From Eunapius fragilis (lineage: Eukaryota > Porifera > Demospongiae > Spongillida > Spongillidae): DNA of 64,000 nucleotides. Within the stretch, counting starts at the first letter, position 1. Each line of letters starts with the position of its first letter. Positions 20,885 to 32,816 of the stretch are shown here, piece by piece. The stretch lies in contig OY811982.1 of NCBI GenBank assembly GCA_963681505.1, positions 5,880,683 through 5,944,682 of the forward strand. Direction: 5' to 3'. The notes under the pieces were generated by a model that saw nothing but the letters and a program-made list of their open reading frames with translations, ran no database searches and was not told the DNA's origin. The translations under genes and the position numbers were made by a program.

Positions 20885-21985
20885 CCCAAAGGGTTCACTA
20901 TCACCCTTTCACTGGTCTGACACCTTTTCATCAGTCCACCCTCCTTAGACTTTTCATTCTCCTCCGGGTCAGCCTTGCTTCATGACACTCCACCAGCGAC
21001 ACACATGTCGCTCCAGCACCAAACGCTCTGGACAAGGTATATGCATTTGCCTTTTTTTGTACGATACTGCACAGTGGATTGAAATAGCTGTAGCGCCAGA
21101 CTCCACCTCATTAGTCTATTGTTACTGTCCTTCAGGCGATCCAACCATTCCAATGACCGGTGGTCTGTCTGGATAGTAAATGGTCTTCCTAGCAGGTACA
21201 CCTTGAACATCTGTACCACCAACCGTATCACCAGGCACTCCTTTTCCACAACTGAGTATTTCCCTTCTCTTAGCAACAGCTTACACCACTGGATGATCCC
21301 CCCCCTCCTCGATCTGAAGCATCTGTCTGCAATACAAAGGCTTTCTCGAAATGTGGGCACTTTCGCACCTCAGACAGCAATGATTCCAATTTCTCAACTT
21401 TTTTTCACATTCTGCATTCCACCGGACCTCCTTTGCTGCTGTCTTCCTGGTGGGATCTGACAATGGCGCTGCTGTCTCCACAACATTTGGTATGAACCTC
21501 CGGTAATAGCCTGCCAAGCTGAGAAATTCCCTCGCCGCCCTTTTTGTCCTTGGAATTGGGAAATCTTTCAATGCCTCTAGTTTGGAGTTTTCTGATCACA
21601 CGGTTTAATGCTTCATGAGATCCTTCCAGTCATCACAATAGATCATTATATCATTGCAGTAAGCTGCCGAGTAACACTCCGTTCCTCCCAACAATTTGTC
21701 CATCACTCGCTGGAATGTTGCCGGGGCTCCTTGCAACCCAAAAGGCATTACCGTAAACTGGAACTATCCATAAGGAGAAGAGAATGCTGTCTTTTCCCTA
21801 TCCGCAGCTGCAACTGGCACTTGCCAATAACTTTTTGACAGATCAAGAGTAGTTATCACCTTCGCCTGTCCCAGCCTGCAATCAACTAATCAATCCAGGG
21901 CATAGGGTACACATCCTGTCGTGTCACTCTGTTTAACCGTGGGAAATCCACACAGACTCGCAGGGATGTATTCCTTTTTCATCAC
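20885..21985 (-). pseudogene. Ty3/gypsy pol remnant: reverse transcriptase and RNase H
   Basis: Read on minus, the RT begins near 21975 (VCVDFPRLNRVTRQDVYPMP). The polymerase active-site region near 21640-21665 reads YCNDIMIYCDDW, where family members have YLDD, so a catalytic Asp is lost. The connection follows (FPIPRTKRAAREFLSLAGYY, from 21560). RNase H comes next, with YSVVEKECLVIRLVVQMFKV and TDHRSLEWLDRL (about 21270-21130). The product would copy element RNA into DNA. Several frame changes (near 21600, 21400 and 21290) mean it is dead. The integrase part is missing. Confidence 0.8.
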
Positions 21986-22306
21986 GATGACTACTTTTTC
22001 ATCCAGATGCTTCTAAAAAGAATGCGGAATTGAAAGTGAATCAATAATGAATCTAATTTTTCCAAACCATCAGTCAACAAATTCATTGTGATAGTTATAA
22101 CATTGGGAATCTTACTATGGGAGGTTTGCCCATTGAATGTTTACCATAGTAATGTTTGGGAGGATTCATCACGTGGCCCACCAGTTTTATTGAGTAGAGA
22201 GATATGAACACATTCTCATACCTCAAATGTGCACATATTTCACGTGCATATACTGAACATTTTGTACTGTATCAATATGAACCACATTTACTAGAAAGAG
22301 GGTGTC
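21986..22306 (+). other. Possible 5' LTR remnant upstream of the primer binding site
   Basis: Lies immediately 5' of the primer binding site at 22313 and ends with GGGTGTCA. LTRs usually end in CA a few bases before the site. No second LTR copy is visible to confirm it. Confidence 0.25.
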
Positions 22307-22312
22307 AATCTT

Positions 22313-22330
22313 TGGTGTCAGAAGTGGGAT
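22313..22330 (+). other. tRNA-Leu-type primer binding site
   Basis: TGGTGTCAGAAGTGGGAT is complementary to the 3' end of animal tRNA-Leu (CCA included) with one mismatch, from general knowledge of tRNA-Leu. Such sites start minus-strand DNA synthesis in LTR retrotransposons. A gag-like frame follows about 50 bp downstream. Confidence 0.5.
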
Positions 22331-22364
22331 AACATAGTTAAAAAAGTAAACCTTCCACTTCCAG

Positions 22365-22800
22365 ATATCATATGTGAGGAATTCGAATCGTCATGGATTC
22401 GCATTGAGTTGGTCGGGGCTGTCAAGAAATGGAGTCCAAAAAAAACAAGCTCTAATTCTACCAACGTTGTTGAGGTGAAAAGAGTTGATAAAGAGGTTGA
22501 AGCTGTGCCACTAGAGGCCGGGAAGTTGTTCATGATTCGTTCACAACTTGAAAAAGAGGGAGTCACAGAGTTCACAATGCATTTGAAGAGGCTCTTCAAA
22601 CAAGTATATTCGGAAGAGGATAGTACATCCGGCATTCATATACAGCGATTTGTGATGGGGCTAAAAACACCGGTCAGCAGCCAGTTGTTATTACGAGGTA
22701 AACTGGAGAGTTTCGAAAATGCCATTGAGGTAGTGAGAGAAATTGAATGTGTACTGGAGTTCAAGTCCAAAGCAGTGGAGCTGCGCATGCGAAGGTAGAC
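22365..22800 (+). pseudogene. Retrotransposon gag-like fragment
   Basis: The open frame 22409-22798 and its upstream in-frame extension resemble the capsid region of gypsy-type Gag. They have a basic start, FTMHLKRLFKQVYSEED, HIQRFVMGLKTPVSSQL and a C-terminal helix FENAIEVVREIE. It follows a primer binding site, as gag should. Zinc knuckles and protease are not seen downstream, so the element is truncated. It is a different lineage from the SCAN-type gag at 2.1 kb. Confidence 0.5.
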
Positions 22801-24600
22801 AAAATCATGATGAATCAGTACTGGGAAATGATGCAGATGATGAACTAAATCGTTCTGAAGCTCACTCATCCGGCGCCGATGTCACTACTGATCCTCTTTC
22901 AGCACACAGACAGCTATGGGAATTATTGCAAGGTGGAGTGACTGAATGTCTGCGTTCAAAAGAAAAGATGGCTTGCAATTCAAAGAAACAAGAATTTGAT
23001 GGTCAGAGGCCCTAGCAGATGTAACCTGGCGTGATGTCTGGAATCATATGATGCCAACAGTGTTTTGGAATCATGCACTTGAGTGGACCAATTAGACCCT
23101 TCCAGATGATATTCATTTTACTTGCACGAGCATTGGCAATGCCTAAGTATTCTTTTTGCAAGAACTCTTCACTCACAAGTAAGAATAAAAAATCTTTGGC
23201 ACAGCAAATATGATGGGTTTATTCAACCTCTGAGAATAAGAAAAAGATTTGGTTTAGCTCGTGACAGGTTTCTCAACTGGGAGAGGTATATGACAATCTG
23301 GCCTGGTGGTTAGCCTGTTAACACATGGGACTTCTTAAGACAACCATTTTGTCAATGCATTTAATTCAAACAGCAGACTGTTTGTTGAGCTTGGCACTGA
23401 GGTAGTCATAGATGAATCCATGGGTAAATGGATACCATCAATCCTGAATAAATCCTTCATCTTTCCAAGATCATCAGGAAACCAGAGGGGATAGGTGTTG
23501 AATACAAGGATATTGCTGATGCTTTGACAGGTATTATGCTGTTCATAGAGATACAAGAGGGAAAAGAAGCTATGGAAAAGATGAAATACTGTAATATCTG
23601 TCCCAAGCCAGTGGTATTAACATTTTGTCTATTTGCATGGACATGGGAATGTTGACTGACAGTTAATTTGCTTCTGTAGCCCCACGTACTGCTCTCTTGG
23701 AACATTCAACCTACTTTTCAGGCAATCTTAAAACTGCTAATAAAGAGTTCCCAAAGGTGTTTTTGCCACGGTTAGCCTTTGGCACATAGGCACAACGTGG
23801 TGATGCAGTCACAATACGGACTAATAGGTGCAAGGTGTTGCCAAACATCTATGGACATATTTGGAACAAGCTAGGTAACGTAGGATCACCAAAAAATATA
23901 GTAATCAGTACATGGAATAATAGTATTCCAGCTGATAACCATGTCAAAAAGCGTCTGGGGAATCAGAAACAATCACATGCGCTGTGCCCAGAACGCAGGT
24001 AATAAAATCGTATTTTGAAGCAGCTAGCTCTGTGCCACAGTTGTAGACAAGATGGGCTTGGTATGGAAAATGCAATTAAAACACATAGTTGCTGGTTTTG
24101 CATGATGTGCACTTTGCTTGAAATCATTGAAGTGGATGCTATTAAAACATTCTGCTATTTCAATCAGCATCAGTCTATCCCAACACATAGAAAAATGTGA
24201 TCAGATTGTCATAATGCTACTGACAAATCATAAAGATTGCGCTCCAGAATTGTCTCCGCACCAAGTTGAACCCAGAAAACGTCAGAGGCAGTTCGGGAAT
24301 GATGAAGGGGACGATGATGATAGTAGTGCAGTAGATCATCAGATTATATCCATAAAGAGTAACTTAGAAATGAGAAATCAAGTTTCAAAGAAAAGTCCAG
24401 TTGGAATTGGTATAAAAAGAAGACGTTCAGACCATGGCAGTTACCAAGTGACATGCTGAACATGGGACAACTGTCAGGTGTAACGTTTCGGTGTCTGTGG
24501 ACAAAAGTCTTGAAGAATGTGTTATCTAATTTATCAGAAAAAGATGTGGACTGCCTAAGTATGTAACATGTGCATAAGTGCTTCATATATGTAATTACTG
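22801..24600 (+). other. Unassigned region with broken open frames
   Basis: Stretches on plus at about 23685-24000 can be read as a protein (KTANKEFPKVFLPRLAFGT, then RGDAVTIRTNRCKVLPNIYG). A Lys/Arg-rich acidic frame runs 24118-24459. They may be remnants of one gene, but I recognise no family. Frames are interrupted near 23790 and 24000. Confidence 0.25.
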
Positions 24601-25522
24601 CTGCACCATTTTAATAATTCAATGCATATTGTTTCACGTACAAAGTATTGCAAACTTCACAAACACTAGATTAACCTAGAGTTTATCGCTAGGTACACCT
24701 AGCGTAATATTTAATTATAACAATTGGACTTTGCATTTAACAAGTAAATCAGAATTAGACAATAGCCTGCAGAATCCGATCATAATTCCATGGCTATATA
24801 TTCAATAGCCTGGGTGGAGAATTTAATAAGGCCAGCTTTATTTTATTTTTTTGTTATCCCAATATGTGGAATAAAAATGGCAAGTGACGATGAAGATACT
24901 GATATTGATATTGTGTGAGAGATGGAAAGGACAAAGTGAGCACGAATCATCTCATTGCACTTTTCACAGGTAGTGTAAAGATAAAAGTTAACTTGAGCCT
25001 ATAGAACCCAAACGTGTGTGTCAAGCAGAATCCACACTTCAAGGATATAGACCAGGGATCCACATTACAAGTGGATGTCCTCATATGATCGGATCATTAA
25101 TGGGATCTTGTTATAGGGACAATATCAAAGGGTACCCAGGGTCCAACAGCGATTCACACCAAGTTGGGATGGAGATCTGGTCCAATGACAGTTACTGAGG
25201 GTAGTTAAGGCTGCCACCAAATTAATTTTATGTCATACAAAATGGCGGCTAGTACAAAAAGTTATAATTCACGCAAGGACCATCCACCTGACGCAAATAT
25301 CTGTGTTAAATACCCCTGCTATGCTGTGTGCTCTTTAACATGCCTATCGTATGGAACTGTTTAGAAAACAACTATGTCAAAAAATACGGCTGTATGTGGG
25401 GATGTTGAGATACAAGTTTAAATAAGCTGATTGGCTACAATCTTACTATGCTCACACCAACTACATCACCTGGATGATGGAAATTCTCTGCTTGCTGTTA
25501 TCACAACAAACATTAACACGAT
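24601..25522. other. Non-coding stretch
   Basis: AT-rich, with no recognised coding or repeat content. Confidence 0.35.
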
Positions 25523-25735
25523 AATAACATTCTCTATACAAGAAGGTTGGTGGTATATATGAATGGTAATGTAAAAAAGGCTTCTGATTTCGAAAAAGAA
25601 TAATGAAAAAGACCTATATTAGCCCACCTAGTTAAATATGACATGCTGCTAATATAGATTCATTATTCCTTTTCAATATCAGAAGCCTTGTTCCTTACAC
25701 TACCATCACCTTTGATTCCTATATAAGAAACTGGT
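25523..25735. mobile_element. Snapback MITE (family A, short variant)
   Basis: AACATTCTCTATACAAGAAG at the left end, and a mirrored half centred near 25630. AAAAGGCTTCTGAT pairs with ATCAGAAGCCTTG. The right terminus is degraded after 25725. The same variant end occurs at 42463. Confidence 0.65.
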
Positions 25736-25967
25736 ATCCATATTTTAAAACATTTGCTGGTGAATAATCAATTAACTACATCATTCGTATTGACATTCAA
25801 AGAGTTAAAGAAGTGTATTGTGGAACTTGAAAACATAATCATCTGGGTTTTCAATGATTCATGAGACATTTTCGCCTCGCATAACTACTATTAAAAAAAA
25901 AACTGATATCAATCCTAAGTGTAGTAGCAATTATGAATCGTGCGGCAAAGCCACAAGTAAGAATTAA

Positions 25968-26024
25968 CGCCTCCTTTGGCAGGCATTGTAATATTTTAAC
26001 CATAGCTTGTCTTAACAAACTGAG
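25968..26024. repeat. Remnant of the TA-flanked element found at 42509-43232
   Basis: CTCCTTTGGCAGGCATT, ATATTTTAA and TCTTAACAAACTGAG match the right end of 42509-43232 in the same order. Confidence 0.5.
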
Positions 26025-26479
26025 TTTAGGGTAGGTAGGATATGTGATATATGTAGCTGAAATATTGTAATGCCTACTGAAATAATGTATACAATGTACA
26101 GTTGCCCTAACATCCAGAGCTAGTAGATTCAGATGAAAAACCAGTGTTGCAAAATACTAATGTAGTATCATATACATCTCACTTGAAAACCTTCAGGTGC
26201 CCCAGTCCAACCACAATAACACATAATCTTTAGAGTGCGCATTTCATGTTGGCAACTTCTATCTAGAAATATCTGCAGAAGAAATAAACACCACACAGTC
26301 ATGAGAATACATATGCAAATGCTCTGCTAGTGAAAATCAGAAAAACGATAGCAGAAAATGCTACAACACAATTACAAACAGGGCAGGGATAAAGTAATCC
26401 AGAATTTCAAGTGAAAGTGGGCGTAAGGAGCCTAAAAATAGGATAGGGAATGGGTGATGGTGGGGGCATGGAACTTCCT
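26025..26479. other. Non-coding stretch
   Basis: No recognised content. Confidence 0.3.
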
Positions 26480-28735
26480 GCACTCCTTTATAAACCTTAA
26501 GTCTTGCAAGCTAAATGAGGACTCAATGGCCTACATCACTATTTTGTTTAGCTACAATTGTTTGCCCTTCAGAGTGTTGTCAGCCCTGGCCATTTTTAAA
26601 TGTACCACGGATACTCTACACTGTTGTGTGACATTCCCAAAGTTTTAGGACAGACATGTTAGTGTCAGGGGACTCAGAGGAGGAACACTTATGAACAATG
26701 GAAAGAGTGTTGACAAGTTTTCAGGAAGTGGGTCTGATGCTTCAGATGCATTCATCGTATTGACTGGTGAATATCTCATCTCAGCCAAAGATGTTCAACC
26801 AACAGAAGAGAAGATGAAAGTAGTTGCAAATGCCCCCCTCTCCCTGCAGAATGTGACATTTACTGAAATACTATGGCAGGTTCTTGACATACTTGGCAAG
26901 TTTTAACACCCCTTCAAACCCTGCTGAAAATGAAAAAGGACACAAAAGGGATGTGAGAAAAAGAACGACAGGCATTATTTGCAAAGACAAAGCAGCTTTT
27001 AGCATCAATGCAAGTATTAACACATTTTGACATGGAGAAAAAGTTACTGCTGGCCTGTGATGCCTCACCATATCAGGTGATCGTTTTCGTTTCTTTGAAG
27101 GATGGGGCAGACAGACTCATTGCATTCGTTTCCATAACATTGATACCAGTGGAAAAGAAGAACTTTTAGTAATTGAATATTCATGTTCACATTCGGCTGC
27201 TTCCCGACACGCTCGCCAAATTCGCCATTGGCAATAGAAATGCTTCTTCAGTGATTTTAAGCATCTTGGATTTGCCGTTTGGGCAATTCGATAATTAGTA
27301 TGAATATCATGTACGCAAGCTTAATTGAGTGCACATGTACATTGCGGTTTAGAAATGGTAGACTCACAATATTGTTTCATTTTTGATAGGTTGATTTCAT
27401 TATTGTTTACTGCAAAAGTAAAATGGCTATTACAAAAATGACTAATTAGCCAATTTGGCTATAAAAAATCTATGTATCGGGAAGTACTGTTAGTGGAACT
27501 ATCAAGAACACAATACATGTGAGCTAATGGACCCTTTTAAGTGCCGGATGCAAGGTTCTCGAAGTTGGTGCACCCAAGAAGTTTGAAATTGCAACTTCCA
27601 TTGGCTGCCAGATTAGTTCTAGTGTTGTGGCGTCCTTGGGTGTTGTAACTTGCTATTGTGTGTTAATATTACTTTTGCTACCACAGCGATTCCAAACAAA
27701 CAATGTGTTCAGCGAGTATTACAGTACTCTTAAGTTGGAGAAGGAAGGAGTGATGGTCGTGTTTGGAATACGCAAATTCACCCAATACCTGGTTAGGAAT
27801 ATCACATTCTTATCGGACCACAAACAGCTCCAATACCTTGTTAGTGCTGACCACCCAGTAATGATGATGGCCTCCTTTTGCATCCAGCATTGGGCTCTTG
27901 CACTGAGTGCTCACAGCTATGATATAGTATTCAAGGCCAGCCAGGTAACGACGTATTGAGCATGCTACCACTGGAAGAAACACCTTCTAGTACGCCTCTA
28001 CATGGAGATACTACCTTGATGTTCCAGGCCTTGGACAGAGGTGGTCCAGTGATGTCTACAATGGAATGACAAAGACCCAGTGCTACCACATGTGCAAGGT
28101 TTAGTCTTCCATGGGAATTGGAGGCAGTTGAAAAGAATGCTGACTTTCAACCCTTCAAAAACAGAGAAATGTAGTTGAGTGTTCAGGATGGATACTGTGG
28201 TGGTGAAACAGAACATAGCTACCCAAACCCAGCAAATAGACAGTTCTGGAAATGTTGCATACTCCCACCTAGCCATTACCCAGATGAAGGCCCTGGCAAA
28301 GGGTATTGTATGGTGCCCTGGGATCGATGGTAACTTGAAGAGGCAAGTAAAATGTTTGCCAAGAGTGTCAAGCCAACAGGAAATCCCCACGTATAATGCC
28401 ACTTCACCCTTGAGAGTTCCCCCCAAGCCCGTGGTATTGTCATCACATTGATTTTGTGGGATCTTTCATGGGCAAGTAGTTCATCGTACTACTTGATGCC
28501 CACCACGAGTGGATGGCGGTCTCGGTTGTGTCTGCTTGTTCCTCCAAACAGATCAAGTTCCTACTATACCACTCCTGCTCCAGCAGATCACTTCCACCTC
28601 CGCATATACATGTAGACACCATAGGGAGGATAAGTGCCATAATAGGTTAACAGGTAGGTCCTGGGCCCCTATATTTTCTGCATATGACTGCAACCAAAGT
28701 TGTAGAATGTGAGCGTAAAGATACTTCTAGTGTCT
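26480..28735 (+). pseudogene. Ty3/gypsy pol remnant (RT, RNase H, integrase), split by an insertion
   Basis: RT: FSYNCLPFRVLSALAIFK (about 26545-26600), in the place of the conserved YNRLPFGV.SAPAIFQ. The thumb/connection follows with DVQPTEEKMKVVANAPLS (about 26790-26850). RNase H: KKLLLACDASPY (about 27035-27070), then after a 551-bp insert YSTLKLEKEGVMVVFGIRKF and SDHKQLQYL (27715-27845). Integrase: the zinc-binding part, ITQMKALAKGIVWCPGIDG (about 28270-28330), and the start of the core near 28445-28520. Many stops and shifts make it non-functional. The C-terminal integrase half is absent here. Confidence 0.8.
27169..27719. mobile_element. 551-bp insertion in the gypsy RNase H domain, flanked by TA
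   Basis: The RNase H reading is interrupted between AACTTT (27161-27166) and CAGTACTCTT (27722 onward). Removing 27169-27719 plus one TA restores a continuous domain. Both edges carry TA (27167-27168, 27720-27721). No clear inverted repeats are visible at the ends, so the type is unknown. Confidence 0.5.
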
Positions 28736-28736
28736 T

Positions 28737-29040
28737 TTATAACTTCAGTATCACTGCATCCTTCTGCTGTGCTTGCCTGATGTCCACAATTTCCAAGCCG
28801 GAATGAATAGTGGTTAGGTCTGAGTGAACAATGATGTGGTCTGTATCCCTCCAGCGTGACAACGCATCTGCATTACCATTTGAAACCCCTTTTCCATAAA
28901 CGATGGAATAATCATACTCCTGGACAGCAAGAGCCCAACGACAGAGGATACCTTCTGACTTCTGCTTGACCAACCAGGAACGTCTATATTCATAGCCTCT
29001 GGGTAGTGTCCAATTAGACTGCAACAATACATCAAACCCC
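28737..29040 (-). pseudogene. Ty3/gypsy RNase H fragment, opposite orientation
   Basis: On minus, LCRWALAVQEYDYSIVYGKG (about 28940-28885) and NADALSRWRD match the end of the gypsy RNase H domain, where W.LALQEY.F.V.Y..G..N.NADALSR is conserved. It is a short fragment between two plus-strand gypsy pieces, so it was inserted or inverted separately. Confidence 0.7.
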
Positions 29041-29647
29041 TCTTCCAGGGTGGTGTGTCACGATCCCCACAACACTATGCACTGACAGGTGTTGAGAGAC
29101 TGTCACAATTTACCAATGGCAGGTCACCTAGGAACATGAAAGGGTACGCCAGGAGGCACAAAGTGGCCAGTCAGAGGCAATTCCCTTATCTGACCAGACA
29201 ACGACAAAAATTACAAAAGAAACGGTGAAATTATTTTGCACACATGGGATCAAGGTCGGAATTTTGAGAGCACCTTTTTTCATCCAACTCTTGAGGCATT
29301 TGATATCAAAGAGAGTCACACAACTGCCTACCACCCTGAGCGAGATGGAATGGTTGAACATCGATCACTTACTCCGGGCACTACATGTATATGCTTATTG
29401 GACAGCAACACACAGTTCAACTGGGACATCACCCTTCCTACTATTGTATGGCAGACAACTTAAAGCTGGTACCTTCTCTTCCCTGACTGGTTATGATGGT
29501 CTACAGTACCAAGGAATCCTTCAAGCTAAGATAGCTGAACTCCAGGAAAGTGGAGGGACATATTGTGGAAGCTGCACAGTGCCAAAGGAGGAACTATGAT
29601 CAAAATTCAGCAGGACAGAGTTTCAAGATTGGAGATTAAGTACGGCT

Positions 29648-30450
29648 GGGTAGGATCACGTCAGTTCTCGCAAGATATTGCAAGAGCATCTCAAATCCTT
29701 TTCATACTTAGCCACATTGTAAAGGTACTAAAGACATGATGAAACCTAAGTTATTGGATCTCTCACCTTTAACACTTTCAAATTATAATTTTGACCATTT
29801 ATTGTTCAAAACGTGGTGTTTCTACTTGTAGATATTGAGGGTTGATGATTCAGGAAAAATCAATGCACTTTTATGGCACAGCATGCTATTATATCCATAA
29901 ATAAATTAGGATTATCAAACTGTCATATGGTTATGTTTCATGATTAGCAACTTGTATTTTAGTTTGAATAAAAGTGACACCAGCTTTTATCATGAAATTT
30001 ATACTGGTTTCATCAGCAGGCCTTTGCCAAGACTATTAAGTTATTAAGCAAAATATAAGAGGATGTGGGGTTTAAACAAACATTACTTCCATATAAGGTT
30101 ATTGTTTATGGTTGAGAATCTTTATGAACGTCACTGAATTTGTGTTTGCAACATGCAATAAATCTATATCAACAATAACCTTATATGGAAGTAACATTTG
30201 TAATGGCATGCTATACAAAATAGTGTATTGCTTTTTTCCAGAATCATCAACCCTCAATAATCTACATGTGGAAACGCCCATGCTTCAAATGTTAAGATAG
30301 AGGGTCAAAATTTCAATTAAGTGTAATTTGAAAGTGTTAAAGACGAGAGACTCAATTACTTAGATTTCAACATGTCTTTAGTACCTCTACAATGTGGCTA
30401 CGTATGTCAAGGATTTGAGATATGCATGCAGAATTGACATGATCCTACTC
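29648..30450. mobile_element. MITE of about 800 bp with long inverted repeats and GGCT target duplication
   Basis: The first 240 bp are mirrored by the last 250 bp. TAGGATCACGTCAGTTCTC at the left pairs with GAATTGACATGATCCTA at the right. Further in, CACATTGTAAAGGTACTAAA pairs with TTTAGTACCTCTACAATGTG. GGCT at 29644-29647 and 30451-30454 is a plausible 4-bp duplication. It interrupts the gypsy integrase C-terminus, so it is younger than that element. It has no coding capacity. Confidence 0.75.
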
Positions 30451-30559
30451 GGCTATCCATTCCAATGGCAGGAAAGCTAAGTATGTCAAGGATTTGAGAT
30501 ACGCATGCAGAACTGACATGATCCTACTCGGCTATCTATTCCAATGGCAGGAAAGCTGG
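30402..30559 (+). repeat. Tandem duplication of a 79-bp unit spanning the MITE end and gypsy flank
   Basis: 30402-30480 and 30481-30559 differ at a few positions only. Each contains the MITE terminus plus about 30 bp of gypsy sequence (CCAATGGCAGGAAAGCT), so the duplication happened after the MITE insertion. Confidence 0.85.
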
Positions 30560-31092
30560 GAACTACGATGGGAAGGGAAATGGAAAGTGAAAACCATGAA
30601 AACACCTGCCACCATGGAGATCACAAATGGAAAAAAGACAAAAGTCGTACATGTGATTAGTCTACAGCCTCGTATCCAACCATCATTTAATGAAGATTTG
30701 AACTGCAGTACACATACACAACATAAACAGAGTCAAGTCACGTCATCAAGTGCAGTGTGAGTCTCCACTTGTTGAGCACTTTGATACTGATGCACCTCCA
30801 GTACTAGTGCACTTAGTGCCACCACCACCTCCCGTACTACTGCCAGCACTTTCTCTACAAGAGCACCAGGCACAATTGAACAGACTGTTAGGAGTTATCC
30901 AGAGCGAAACAGACGCCAAACTGTTAAGTTTCAGTGAAAGCTCGAGTTGAGCTTTCAAACAAGTGTAGCAGTAAGGGTCCTTGCCAACTTACGGGCCAAT
31001 ACTACAGTTAACATGATATCATGTTTCTGATTATGAAAAGTCGTCAGATATTAATTTATTAAAAAGGACGTGTTGAAAATTAGCTTGAAACT

Positions 31093-31279
31093 GTATGTAT
31101 GTATGTATGTATGTATGTATGTATGTATGTATGTATGTATGTATGTATGTATGTATGTATGTATGTACAGTATGTATGTGTATGTATGTATGTATGTATG
31201 TATGTATGTATGTATGTATGTATGTATGTATGTATGTATGTATGTATGTATGTATGTATGTATGTATTGTATGTATGTA
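31093..31279. repeat. (GTAT)n microsatellite with interruptions
   Basis: Nearly uninterrupted GTAT repeats, broken near 31165 (GTACAGTATGTATGTGTATG) and 31266. The open frames crossing it on all strands are artefacts of the repeat. Confidence 0.95.
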
Positions 31280-31786
31280 CATCCGCGTGGCGCGTAGATG
31301 GTCGGCTCATGGCATTGGATTTTCTCCCTTGCCCCCGTTCCTATTACTACGCTGCCACATGTAAAGTGGTTTGTTCGCTGGCCCCATCATGCCACTACCA
31401 TCTGAGATCTATTCGGCTCTTCTCGAGAAGACAGTTCCTGAGTGGTGCGCTCTATCTGGAGCTACACGTTTTTTTTTCCATCGCGTCTACCAAATCACTG
31501 ACCGGCAACATTGCTACGTCTCATAAACGAGAAAGTTTGTGTCCTAGTGTGTGTGAAAGCTGTTTGGAGTTGAAATAGGAGATTGAACGATTTGTTGGTT
31601 TGAAAATATGAACGGACGCCTCCACTGAGCAAATAAAGCCCAAGTTTCGAAGGGCGTAGTATATGGTGTTGTGTTGGTGTCTTGCGTGGACGTTACAACT
31701 ATATTTGTGTCCCCCACTGTTTCTTCTCCCCAAACGTGATTGTATTGTATGCGTGTAAGACATGTATATGTACAGTTGCGATGGAA
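31280..31786. other. Unique spacer between the two GTAT arrays
   Basis: Open on plus in part (into 31578) but without a recognised motif. Probably non-coding. Confidence 0.3.
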
Positions 31787-31952
31787 TATTATTATTATTA
31801 TTATTATTATTATTATGTATGTATGTATGTATGTATGTATGTATGTATGTATGTATGTATGTATGTATGTATGTATGTATGTATGTATGTATGTATGTAT
31901 GTATGTATGTATGTATGTATGTATGTATGTATGTATGTATGTATGTATGTAT
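31787..31952. repeat. (ATT)n followed by (GTAT)n microsatellite
   Basis: ATT repeats at 31787-31815 pass directly into GTAT repeats to 31952. Confidence 0.95.
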
Positions 31953-32451
31953 ACTAACCTCATCTCGATTCGCAGGATCAATAATGGCATCACAATTTTT
32001 ACAAGTAAATGACCTATATGAACCAAAGAAAAAAGGACCCATGATACACTGATTCGCATTACATACATGAAGTAGTTTGCATTTATAAGGTAAAGCTCGT
32101 GTTTATACTGTGAACAGTTTATTGCCAGATAATGCCATTTGGAATATAAATTGATTAGATGGGTTCCGTCCAATCATGCTTTTAGGGGTGCAGCTATGTT
32201 GATTATAGTCCTTCCTTAACCTAGCATGTTAAAAAGGCGTGTTTAAAAAAATGGGGAAACAATGTGGTCATCAGTTTTCTAATGGCTTACTGTTTTCCTG
32301 AAGCACCCAGTTGCTAGTGTTGTAGGAGCACGCCCTTTCCAAAGTGCGCTTGTATCTCAATTAGTGAACAAAACTGTGTTGTTTACGTTAAACAAAGCTT
32401 TTGAAGGTGATTGAAAGATAAGACACCAAGGACACTGCCTTGTATAGCAGA
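31953..32451. other. Non-coding stretch
   Basis: No recognised content. Confidence 0.3.
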
Positions 32452-32816
32452 GGAAAAAGTTTCAAAATCCCAGCCTTGGGTTTTGGGTTGGGTTTTTAAC
32501 AAAAAGCCATCCTGGAATTGAGCATCTAGCATGGGAATATCGCAAAAACCATCCTGGGATATGGCGTCCAGGGTGGGAATAGCCTAAAAACCATGCTGGG
32601 TTTGTCGAACAAAAACCATGTTGAGCTCATTCTTATTCATTGCTTCAACATGGTTTTTGTTTGACAAACCCAGCATGGTTTTTAAGCTATTCCCACCCTA
32701 GACACCAAATCCCAGGATGGTTTTTGCGATATTCCCATGCTGGACACTCAATTCCAGGATGGCTTTCTGTTAAAAACCCAACCCAAAACCCAATGCTGGG
32801 ATTTTGAAACTTTTTC
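32452..32816. mobile_element. Large snapback palindrome with tandem units in each arm
   Basis: The arms are about 170 bp: GGAAAAAGTTTCAAAATCCC at the left is mirrored by GGGATTTTGAAACTTTTTCC at the right. The centre lies near 32630-32640. Within each arm a unit of about 43 bp (AAAACCATCCTGG ... GGGAATA) occurs twice in degenerate form. Likely a foldback-type non-autonomous element. Confidence 0.75.

Larger units (their letters stand above)
29060..30960 (+). pseudogene. Ty3/gypsy integrase (zinc part, core, C-terminus), split by a MITE
   Basis: A degraded zinc-binding start lies near 29110 (MAGHLGT). The core has DQGRNFEST (29245-29275), TTAYHPERDGMVEH (29322-29360, with the catalytic Glu in MVEH), ATHSSTGTSPFLLLYGRQ (about 29405-29460) and QCQRRNYDQNSAGQSFKIGD (to 29633). 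After a MITE insertion (29648-30450) the C-terminus resumes with AGKL and WEGKWKVKTMKTPATMEITN (about 30570-30630) and KVVHVISLQPR. A proline-rich tail (30780-30945) ends it. Integrase would insert the element cDNA. The frame shifts near 29300, 29390, 29550 and 30570, and one in-frame TAA lies at 29634-29636. Confidence 0.75.

Noticed and set aside
31031..32173. Long open frames on both strands (HTYI and MYVC repeats)
   Set aside because: They are produced by the GTAT microsatellites, which lack stops in several frames.
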